This document shows positions 12,703 through 24,700 of a stretch of DNA of 64,000 nucleotides, piece by piece. The notes beneath the pieces are model-generated. The model was not told the origin of the DNA and did not search any database. It saw only the letters and a program-made list of their open reading frames with translations. Position 1 is the stretch's first letter. Each line of letters begins with the position of its first letter. The translations under genes and the position numbers were made by a program. Source of the DNA: Macrostomum hystrix (taxonomy: Eukaryota; Platyhelminthes; Macrostomidae); the NCBI GenBank assembly GCA_950097015.1, contig CATNEN010000011.1:3438501-3502500 (forward strand), given 5' to 3'.

Positions 12703-15700
12703 ATGCGCACCGCCACCACCTTGTGGCTGCCGCTGGCAGTATGCATCGCTCTAGCTGTGCTCATTGACGAGGGCACGGCCATGAGCACTTCCGTCACTGG
12801 GAGTAAGTGCTAACACTCACACCTGTGTGCTGCAATAACTCATTGTTTGTTCCTAGCTTAGTACATCTGTAACGCATTAACTATGTAATCCAAGTCTCTT
12901 AAAATGCATCAAGTCTGTGAAGCTTTACAGTCTTCTTCACAGTTGCTCTGTGGACATTTGATCGAGAGTTCGGTAGTTCGAATCTTGGAACCTTGAGAAA
13001 GACACTAAAATACCAAGCGCTTCTGATCGCTTGGTGGTGTTAAGTTTGTTAAATTTGGAGGCCTAATCATTCAATAGACTGAATAGCAGCGTAACAGAGC
13101 CTTTGAAAAGCTGCGGATGTGCCACTGGTTGTGTGACAGACATGCGTTCTCGTAGTTAGAGGCTAATGAAATGAAATATAAAATAAAATAATGAAAAAAA
13201 ATTTCATAGATGCTAAATAGTTATACTTATGCTTTTGTGAACAAGGCTATAGATAATTAAGCTACTTGTCGTGGTATCTTTACCATCGCAGCTCGGCACG
13301 GATGTCCGCCGGGCACCCGACAGACCTTCGACTCGAAGAAGTGGTGCCACTGCAAGCCGCCGCAGCCCGAGTTCTACGGCTCGCTGATCTTCGTCATTGA
13401 CACCACCGGCAGCATGCAGCCGGAGCTAGACGCCGTCAAGGAGAACATCAATCGGATCTTGAAAGCCAATACGCGCTTCAAGGACTACATTGTGGCCTTG
13501 TTCGGCGATCCTTACAGGCGCAAGCTGCTGCATTCGGCCAACAAGAACAAAATCTGGAACTTCATCCGGCCGGTGCGAGCTTCCGCCGGTGGCGACTGTC
13601 CAGAGTTTGCATTGTCCGGCGTCGAAGATGCTATCAAGGAGGCCCGCGGCAAGTCCGTGCTGTTCCTCTTCACCGACGCCTCCGCCAAGGATCGCGTCCA
13701 GAAAGAAGCGAAAGTGATTTCTCTGCTAAAAAAGAAACGGGTAGAGATCATCGTCATTGCCACCGGCAAGCTGTGCTACGGCAGCTACAAGAACGAGTAT
13801 CATCATCTGGTGGCAGTTAATGGCGGGCGCGTCGTTCACATGGTCAAGGATGAAATCCGAGATGTGAGTTGAATTTCAAATGCAACTTGTTTTTGTGTAC
13901 CAAGACCCAAAGGCACGACGTGTTGCTCATTGTTGCTGCGTGAGCTGATTGAAATGTTTTCCAGTTTAGTTTCTTTTTGGCACTCTAATTGCTTCTAATT
14001 CCCTAATCTCATGGGGCCTAGCCTAAGGCATAACTAGATTTGACACTACTTTTAATTCAGGTAATGGAATACGTCATCAAGGGTGTGAAGGGCGAGCGCA
14101 GCTTCAGAGGCTTCCCAAAGAATGCCGACAAACTGCGGGCCAGCTTGGAAGGAAGTAAGTTGAATTGACGAATTAGATAACAATGCGCTCAAACTGTGAG
14201 CAAGCAACTATAGATCCCAACTCTGCTTTTAAATTATCTTCAGCTTGCGAGTGCCGCATTACCAAAATCCAGAAGTGCAATCCGCTGCCAAAGCCACCAG
14301 CGCCACCGAAGCCATGTAAGTATGACAGCCGCTATAGGGAATAATAAGAATAATTGTAACATTTGCAGGGCCGTGGACACTGGCACATCATTTAATAAAA
14401 TTAGACCCGCAGCCAGCGAGGAGGCAATTCTGCCAATTCCGCTGACTCTTGAGCACGCACGCACAAACACACAGATTCTGTACGTAGGCAGACACTCCAA
14501 AAGGTGTGTACTCGTACATCTGCCCTGACTTTCTCATCGTCAGGCAGTGCACCCTCTTACTACGCCTTGAAGTTTGGCGCTCGGCTGCGCCCCAAATGAG
14601 TGCGGCCTCGCCGCGGAATCGAGCTCAGGGACCTTGGAGGCAAAATCAATAGACCGCTCTACCACTAACCAACCCCCCTATAGGTAGATAACAGGACACC
14701 TTCGTGGCGGCCTCAATTGTTCAGTGAGCAATTAACGTGCCGAATTAAATTTTCTCACGTATTTGTTGTTAAAACCATAGCTTGCCCACGAGGCTTCGAG
14801 AAGAAGGTCATCAAGGAGAAAACTTGCTCCTGCAAGCCGATAAGGCCGGACAACAGCTACGGCTCGCTGATCTTCGTGGTGGACATCACCAACAGCATGC
14901 AGACTGCGATTGACATTGTCAAGGACAACATCAAGCGCATCGTGAAGGCCAACAGGCGTTTCAGTAACTACGTCATCGCCACCTTCGGCGATCCCTACGT
15001 GCGCCAGGTGCTGAAGTCCACGGACAAGGCCAAGCTGTGGGACCACCTAGACAGTCTCTTTGCTAGGGGCGGTAAAGACTGTCCTGAGTTCTCTTTGTCC
15101 GGTGTTATTGACGGTGCTCTGGCCGGCGATAAGAACTCCGTGCTCTTCCTGTTCACCGACGCCTCGGCGAAGGATTACAGCACCAAGCTTAAGGAGGCCG
15201 AGAGGGTCCTGACGGAGCGACACACCCAGATCATCGCGATTGTCACTGGCGACCTGTGCCAGAAACAGCGTTATCCCTACCACAATGAGTACGAAATCCT
15301 GGCCAGAGCCACCAACGGCAAGGTTGCGCGGCTTAACAAGGAGGAGCTGCCTCAGGTCGGTCAACGAAACTTCCAACTTTCTTAAAAAAACTAGCTCATT
15401 GTGACTTGCAATCCGACTTTACCAAATCGGAAGGTTATCATGAAACGAGAATTTTAGTTATTGAACATTAACTTTAATTCTCGCTTCATATTACGATGTA
15501 GAGCAGCATTGAAGGATTTGTCAATGGTCGAAATAGGCGGCAAAGTTAAATACCACCCATTAATAAGAGATTATTACCAAAAATTAAGATTTCCATCGAT
15601 GAAAACTTGAAATTAGTTTTAGAATTATACCTTTACTTTGAACGCTTTACTACCACGCAAATTGAAACGGCACCTAAACTTGAGTTGCATCCAAAGGCTG

Positions 15701-18700
15701 CGTACAGCTGTTCAGTCTATGGAGAACCCAATTTTACAGCTCGTTTGACTAGAAAATGGGGGGTGTCAATTGTCTTGCTCAAATGCGCAAGCTGACTGGC
15801 TTAGAGTATAGTCAATGTTTTATGGAGTCCAGATAATAAGGATAACCGTTTAAGTCTCACGTCTGATGGACCACGCAACTTTTCGCACAGGGAAAGACCA
15901 CGGATGGTATTTCAAATACCCACTACCTACTTCCCAATAGCTCCTAAACCGAATGACCGATTTTCGTGAAATTCCACCTTATCAATCAAAGCTTTTCGCC
16001 CTCCGACGCCGTCCGACGTCAGCATCGTCGAGATATTCAGCGATATCTCGCCGAATCTCGCGATATCTAACTATTATTGCTCTGTATAAACCTCTGATGG
16101 CAAATCCTAAATTAGCAAAATAATCTGTACTATTTAAGCAAAAATAATAGCCGTCATTGTTGCGTGATGAAATTTTGCGAGCAGAAAAATGATGCCTATA
16201 TTAGTGGTTTTTGTCATCAGAGAACACGAAGAGAATCGTTGGATAGCTCGACGATGCCGTTGTTTTGTGATATTAGTATATCTCAAATACCCCCATGGTT
16301 TTTTACTGCTTAAGCGAGATATTTTCATCACTTTATACGCTCGTAGGTTATGGCGTTCGTGATGAAGGCCGTTGCCGGAGAAATCAGCTTCCAGGCCTTC
16401 CCAACCACCGCTGCATCCCTGAAGTCTGCCCTGAATGGCTGTAAGTAAAACTGGCTGTTGTCTACTCAAGTTTTCGCTAATCAGTCAATTTATGTCAGGT
16501 TTTATAAACAAATAAACTAACAAATACTTTGCAGCCTGCCAGTGCAGAGTGGAGATTTTCATTAACTGCGTTAAAACAAAGACTGGTGAGCTGCTCATAC
16601 AGTTTTTATACCTATTTCTGAGCCATTTTCAAGCTCTCAATGAATTCAACAGTTTATTTGATGGTCTGATGAAAATAAACTAAACTTCAGAGGTTAAGTG
16701 CCCGAAGGACTACACAAAGCGGGGCCGTTGCATTGAGGGTCGGCGGAAGGACACCCGCTACTCATTCCGCGTGGTCAAGGGTGTCTGCGTGAAGTCTGCC
16801 AAGAGCCAGATTCGATACAAAGGCTGCGAGCACACCAATTGCCCGAAGTCCAAGTTCTCTTGGTCGTCCTGCGTTGGTGGCTGGAAGTCTCGAACAGAAT
16901 ACGTCAACACCTACAATGAGGCCCAGCACAAGTGCGTGCGCAGCTCGCGCAAAGTTGGACGAGCCAGGTGCAAGATGCCATGTCGTGTGTTCGAGCGAGT
17001 CCTTAATAAAGGACCCTGCCACCGCTACAAGGGCAAGTTCTACAAGGTTGTCAAGTATGAGACCAACGTGCGCCACAATGTCTATCTGTGCAAGCGAGTT
17101 ACCAAGTCCAAGCGAGTTCGCTGCATTCGTGAGTTTTAATCTATTCCTGTGCCAAGTTCAGCGTAAATACTAAACAAACTAATTGTTGATACTTTCGGAC
17201 TCGCATCTCTTCCAGTGACGCCCTGCCCCAAGTCGCGCGTTAAGCGAGGCGTCTGCAAGGCGAAGAAGACCCGCGGACACAGGAAGAGCTCCGTGACCTT
17301 CAGCCACGAGACAGCTGTTTACACCCATGACACTCACTTGTATTACGTCCGCAACTCCAGAGGCCGGTGCATCCGCAGACAGCGAGTTCAGCGCCGTCTC
17401 TGTTCTACAAAGAGTAAGTTACTTCCGCGACTTTGTCGATGCTCGAATGTGTACCAATGAATTAGTACATTTCCGCCATTAACCATTGGCTACTCTTTGC
17501 AATTCGCCAGTGTGCCGCTGCTTCGCAATCGGCGATCCGCACTACAAGACCTTTGATCGTCTGCGCATTAACTTCTACGGCGGCTGCAAGTACGTGCTGT
17601 CAGAGACTGTCAGCAACAGCGGCGAGTGCGCTTTCCGCATCGCCGGCAAGAACTGGTACCGCGGACACAAGCTCAAGCACCGAGTGTCCTGGACAAAGTC
17701 CTTGGACATCACCATCGGTGGTCACACCTACACCCTGGGCCAGCAGCGGTTGCTGTTTGTGGATGGCCAGCCGACCCTGGTGCCGCACCGAATTCATGGC
17801 GGCCTCGGCTACATCTTCTACTCTGGACGCGCCATCGAGTTCGCCTCGGAGAAGTGCGGTGTCAATGTCTACTGGGACGGTAAGAGCTCCGCCGGTGTGC
17901 AAATCAACCGAGCCAAATACGGCGGCAGGGTGCGCGGTCTGTGCGGCAACTGCGACGGAGACGCCGGCAACGATCTGACGTGAGTTGGGCCGCATATTTA
18001 TCTACTCTGAGTAGCATGCATGGCTTTGTACAAACATTTACCATCCCGCATCCCATATTCAGCGATGCCTCTGGCGTGGTATACAAGGACCGCTCGTTCA
18101 GCAACATCCAGAAGTTCGCTCTGAGCTACCTGGTCGCCGAGAAAAGCAGCTCAGTTGAGGAGATCGAGCACTGCAAAGTCGCCGACGGACCGCCAGAGAT
18201 TTCGATCGAGATTGAGAAGAAGTACAGCGAAAAGGAATGGTGCGGCATCATTTCTAAGACCAGCGGACCCTTCAGCCAGTGCCTGTCGTCAGGCAAGATC
18301 AGCTTCGACTTCTACTTCCGCAGCTGCGTTATCGATCTGAGCTTGTTGGAAGAGCAGCAAACTCTTTTGAAACAGACCTTCTGCGAAATAATTAAGGCTG
18401 TTAACGAGGACTGCGCCGAGGTTGGCTTCGAGGGCATCGACTGGAGAAAGCACACCGACTGCAGTGAGTTTACTGATTTTTAGTTTGAGGACAAGGTTGG
18501 GACTATAGTAGGCACGCGACTGACATTGCGATGGTGGTTCAATCTACGAGGGCGATGGTTCTCTAATATATCTTCATAATAACCTAAGTAAACCTTATAT
18601 CGTTTTACTATAAAACTAATTTTAGCTCCGAAGTGTCCACCAAATTCGCGCTTCACCACGAAGATGAACCCGTGCCCGGCCACCTGCGAGTCATCAGTGT

Positions 18701-21700
18701 TCCGAACGAAGCGCCAGTGCTTCAAGCTGCCCAACCGCGAAGGCTGCGAGTGCAAGAACGGCTACGTGCTGGACGGACAGCGCTGCGTCAGGATGGGAGA
18801 ATGCTCCTGCTTGGGTGAGTTCCGACTCGGGCATTTGCGATGAAAGATAAAGCATCTCTGCTTTTAAATGTAGGATTATTGCTGTTAGTTTTCTGAACTC
18901 GGCAAATAAGGGAGTTCCGCGTTTCTCTATCGAATTAAGCTTGCAATGACGCCGCCACTGAGGGACAATGCGCCAGATGGAAGAGGCAGGGCCACTGCAG
19001 CAGCATGTTTGAGACATCCGGTATGCTCATGGCTTGTCGCAAAACCTGCGGCTTCTGTCACGAGAGTAAGTTTCTATTTTAGCGCTATCAGCATCGATAT
19101 TCAATTGATTACCAATATTCGATAGTCTAAAGTAAAAGCATTTTTTCCTAGAACCGATCTGCGAGGACTACATCGCTAGCTGCGTCTGCGCCAGAGCCAA
19201 GGCTACTGGCAACTGCAGCAAAAGCTTCTATAAGCACTTCTGCGGTCTCACCTGCAACTGGCGCAACTGTCCGTGCCGAGCTGCTAGGACCACCCGGGGC
19301 AAGTGCGAGGCCGATGGCACAAGAAAGGTGACCATGTTCCGCTACAACCGTAGCAGCGACAAGGAGTGCGTCCTTGACAAGGTTGAAAGACGCGAGTCCT
19401 GCCGAAGCTGCATCGGCAGCATCAAGCGAGTCTGGGGCAAGTGCAACTACTGCACTGGCAAGCGAGTCGGAAAGAAGATCGAGACTTACAAGTTAGTTTT
19501 AACGAATGGTGGCTTAGTTGTTAGGCATTCGACAAGGATATTTATACTACAACCTCCAACCAATTTGATCTCCAACGTGATTATTTCCAGGTCTGGTATC
19601 CGCTGCCTGAAGCGTGTGACTGCTATCTACATGTCCTGCAGTCTGTGCAAATTCCCTAGCGGCAAAACTCGCCATGTCACGGACCGATTCTGCAAGGGTG
19701 GCAACACCATTATCACCAGATTCAAGGTGAAGCGACAGACTGGCTGCTTCAAGTGCAAAACGGAGCCGTCATTTAGAAGCACAACTGTCCGCTGCCGAAA
19801 GCGTCCTCGAGTCTCCACAACGCCACTTCGTGGAACAAAGACTGAGAAGCTAAAGATGTGCATCTTCCACCTGCGCAGATGTCGCTGCCAAGAAAGATGC
19901 GTTACGATTGTCCAGCCAACAGAGTGCAAGCCGAAGATTTTGCTTAAAAAGCGATGCGTCATTCGCAAACGCGTGTCGGTGTGGAAGATCCTATGGCAGT
20001 ACGAGCGCCTAGTCAGGAAGAAGCTAAAGACCCGGTGCGAGAGATATAAGAGAACTCACACATCCGCTGTTGGTGAGTGTTCTTCTAATAGTAATAATAA
20101 TTATAGATTACACCTGCCCTGATTAGATCAGATGTGCAGCCGACAGCAAAGCCGCAGCTATTGCGCAGGGCATAAAGGCTAGGGGATAATGTACAGGGGA
20201 TGCATAATGGACAGGGAACGACAGGGGACGCGGGGACGCCACACCCCCCTCAAGTACCCCAACTAATGCTTGTACCTATTTAACAGCTGGGTGAACTGAA
20301 GCAAAGCAGAGCTAAGTGTCATGCTAAAGGACACAAGTTGTTCCAACTGAGTCCGGAATCGAATCCCCGATCTTCTAGTCGAGAATCAGACGCTCTAACC
20401 ACTAGGCGACAACACCTAGTAGGCTACTACCCTTTCTCTTCAACTCTTCTATGAGTGTTAATGTATTAGATTGTACGAGCTCGTAGCTCATGCAATCACT
20501 GCCTAAGTAGTTATTTCGGGAAGTAAAATATATACAGCAGTAAACTAAATAAGAAACGACAATAACTCGAATCTGAGCACCCCAATAAGTAATTAGTGTC
20601 CCTGAGCAAGACGCTTCCGCACTCCTCCTTGCTTTAGTTCGGCAAATTGTAAAATTGTTAGACCCAGTTGTGCTTTCTATTCATCTAACTTGAGTTTAAA
20701 CACAAGGACTTGCAAATTCTGCACAAAAAAAGATTCTGCTCATTTTAGTCTGCCCCAAGCGCCTGAAGTCCATCACTATTCGCGGCAAGCACTGCAGACT
20801 TTCAGCTAGAATCACATTCTACCACGTGAATTCCAAGTGCCAGTGCACCAAGGTTGTCAAGTACAAATCCAAGGGCTTCTACTGCTGCCCGAAGCCCAAA
20901 AGCAAGAAGGGACCATGCAACGTCGTGCGCGGCGTTAACGTTATGCGTACAGTTCAAACGACATTCTACAAGCTGGTGAAGGGAATGTGCATCAAGGAGA
21001 GCAGCGGCCGAAGGCTCCAAGTTTGCTCTTGCCGACCGAAGCGTTTCAAGCGCGCCTGCCAGTTTGGTCAGCTCAGCCAGCGAACCATGAAGTGCCGACT
21101 GCATAGAAGCCCGCGAGGCGCCTATTGTAAGTGCGTACAGGAGAAGACAATCATCCCTGTGACGTGCCGAACCACGTCCACCAGAAAACTGACTGGGTGC
21201 GTCATTAGGAGGGGTCTGAACCGTTACATGAGGATGCGATACTACTACTACACCAAGGAGAGATGCAAGTGCGTGAAGAGACACCGCGACCGACTGATGT
21301 GGTGCGGTAAGTGCACTGAGATTAGAAAAATGTACTTTTTAGTTAGACATACCCCAGAGTTCTCCATCTGCATTCGAACATCAATTTCTAATTTTAGGTT
21401 GCCAGGGAAAACCTATGTATGAGGTAAAACCGTGCCCGAAGAAGTGCAAAGATCCGACAAAGTGCAGCAACCGGTGCGTGAAGCAGCACATCCGGTACAT
21501 TGGCGTAATGAGACTCCGCAACAAGCGCAAGGTCTGCGTCCGAAAAATCGTGAGCCTTCAGGAGGAGCGCTGCTGCTGTTCTCCGGTTGTTCTCAACTTG
21601 AAGCCACGTAAAAAGTGCGTTTCGGGCAGCCTGCTCTTTAGGTATACCTACGTGAAGCGGCTTTGTCGAGGAAAGCGATCCAAGCTCGCCCAGTGCTGCA

Positions 21701-24700
21701 TCGTTCGTCGCGCTACCAGCAGGCGGGTTCCTTGCAAGCAGGGTGTGATCAAGACTGAAGCATCTAGATGCGGCAGAAACGGATATTTCACAATCAGCAA
21801 GACCATTGCCAAGCTGAGGAAATGTGTGTGCGAGAGGAAGGTGCGCCGAAGCCTGTGCCGCTGCAAGTGCCCGAAGACAACTAAGCGCGTTGTGTGCGAC
21901 TCTGGAAAGCGAATCTGGCGTGTGACAACCATCTCACACAAGATCGTCAACTGCAAATGCAGGAGAAATGTGGTCGTACGCGAATTCCCTCTCGATCCAT
22001 GCAAGAGAATCCCGCGGTCTCCCACAAAGGTTGGCAAATGCAACAAGAGGGGCATCAAGAAGCTGTACTACTTCTACTCCGTGAGAAGTGGATGCCGCTG
22101 CAAGCCGAGGTCTAAAGTTCGAATCTGTCACTGCAGTGAGTTTTGGTGGACATTATCCTCAATAAGCGACAATAATATTTATCAAATAACCCATTCAACC
22201 AGAATCAAACTAAAAAATATCGTTTATCACTTCAGGCTGCTCCGGAAAAGTTTCCTACACAAACTGGAGATGCAACGCCAAGTCAGGAGTGCGTCAGCGA
22301 GTGAAGTCATTCACAGTGAAGAACGGGTGCCAGTGCATTCCGAAGAAAAAGATCGAGAGGAAACCAACCAGTACGTGATTAATAATTAAATTGGCAATTT
22401 TGTTTATTTGATTTAAACGCAAACTGTAGAAAACTGTAATATTTCATAATTTCTTCCTAGGATGCCACCGAAGACGAAAGGTTGAAAGAATATGCCGCGG
22501 TGGCGTTCTACTCTTCTTCCTGCGAGAGTTCAAGCGACGAGGCTGCAAGTGCCAGTGGCGCATCAAAGACGTTGTTAGGAGACGCTGCGATCCACCAAGG
22601 CCACCCAAGGTTATCGTCAAGAAGGAGTGTCTCCACCACAAGATCCGCGTGGTCATTCGCACAAGCATCCGCTGGGTGAAGCGTACCATCAGACTCTTTG
22701 ATCGGTACTACACGTACGACGAAAAAGTCGTAACCAAGACCAAGAAGTCGCACCCCGTGACTTGTAAGAAGCACTTCTACTCTCCGGATGTGCGCGCGTG
22801 CAGGAATGGAAAGTATTTAAAAATCACCAGATACGACTACGTTCGCAATTGCGAGTGCAAGGTCGGGGCCAAGCGAGAGTTCAAGAAGTGCAGTTGCAGA
22901 AAGAGTACTAAGAGAGAGTCCTCTAAGTGTGACAAGAAGAAGTTTGCCATTGTGTCCACATGGAAATACAGGAAGTGGAGTTCCGCCCAGGAGCGCTGCA
23001 TTTGGGTTAGGAAGACTGTCATAAACCCAGTTCACTGCTCTTTCCAAAACAAAGTTGTCCGAGGTCGATGCCGCAATGGCAAGACTTACAAAATCACAAC
23101 AATGGTTCAGCTGCCAGACCGCAATAACTGCAAGTGTCTCAAGCTGAAGGAGTCAAGAAACGCTAACTGCTTCTGCAAGCCCATCAATCGTAGAAAGAAG
23201 TGCGACAAGGGCCGCTCTTGTGTGCGCTATACTTTGGTAACGCCAATGAAGTGGGACTATAAAAAGTCTCGATGTATTCCATTTGGAAAGACCATTAAGA
23301 AGCGCATCGTTTGCTGCTGCAGTAAGAAAGTGAAGAGGAAGACATACTGCGCCCCAGACGGCCATAGAAGGGTCACCAGAAGCTGGCAGGTTTACACATC
23401 GCGCCCTGTTCCGCGTTGCATTGAAAAGAGGCAAACTGACAAGTTGGTAATTAATTGCCAAGCTGCCAAGTACCAGAGACGACTACTAAGAAGAAAAGTT
23501 ACCAGAAGCTCGTGTGGCGCGAACAACTATCTGACAATCACCTACTTCCGTCTGCGACTAAACAAGAAGACTTGCCGGTGCGAGAAATATGCGCACAAGA
23601 AAAAGCGCTGCCGCTGCCGCTGCAGACGAGGTGAGAAGTTCGAGCGCAGTTACTGTCGCAAGGCGACTAACAAGCGCGTCAAGGTATATTCGCGAATGGT
23701 TCTGAAGAACTGCGGCTGCGTTAAGAAGCTGATCCATCGGGCCAGCGGCATCCGGTGCCGCCGAAAGCCCGTGGCGACACGCTGGAGTGGCTGCAACAAG
23801 AAGACCTGCCAGCAGTACCGCATCGATACGGTTGAGCGACCCAGAAATTGCAGATGCGAGCGCAAAAGTATTAGACGCCTGCATGTTACACGCCAATGCT
23901 GCTGCAATAAGAAGACAACATCCGACAGCGTATGCACTAGGATGGGCTGGAAAGTAACCACAGTATATTACAACTTCGATAGAAGAACTCGAAGATGCGC
24001 AAGGAAAAAGCGGGTGAACACCGTACAGGATGACGAGCTGATCAACTGCAAGAACAATCCACGCTTCACAAGAAAGAAGGCGGACAACTGTGCTCTGATT
24101 ATTTATCACAACAAATACTGGATCGACTTCCGCAAGTGCGAATGCAAACGGGTCTCTAAGCCTGTGAAGGCCGGAAACTGGTGCTGCTCCAAGGAGACTC
24201 GGGTTAGGCGCCATTGCAAAAATCGAATGTTCGTATTTGTAACAACTGTGCAGAAGCTCAAGGGAATGAAGTGCGTTGACAAGAAGACCTACAGAAAGAA
24301 GTCAGTTAGATGCCAGCCAGAACGAAATATTCTGGGCAAGTGCAACAGGGCCACTGGATGGGCCACTGACTACATCGGACAGGCCCGCGTGATGCTGAAC
24401 TGCTATTGCAAGAAGACCAGAGTGCCGAGGAAGAGACGTTGTGGTATGTATATCATAACTTCTAACAACCTCGCCATTATCAGTTTTTGTCACAATAGAA
24501 ACAAATATGCTATAACACCGTGGCACTATTTCAGCTTGCCCTAAGCCTCGATACGTGACCGACTGCCTGAAAAACGCCGGCATCGTCAGGAAAATCAAGG
24601 TATTTTACCTGCTATACGGTGGCCGGTGTGTCACTAAGCGCAAGGTTATCTCCGAGACCAAGGTGTGCTCTAAGAAGCCTGTTCTGCATCATTCGAGCAG

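Noticed and set aside
14610-14690. Functional tRNA gene on the - strand
   Set aside because: A- and B-box-like words are present, but no acceptor or anticodon stem pairs well; better explained as a SINE head.
16020-16075. GCGATATC-rich possible hairpin in intron 5 of the giant gene
   Set aside because: The copies are mainly short direct repeats and the pairing is imperfect; no known element matches.
23558-24214. Long - strand frames opposite the giant gene
   Set aside because: Mirror frames of Lys/Arg/Cys codons of the + strand exons; no independent features.
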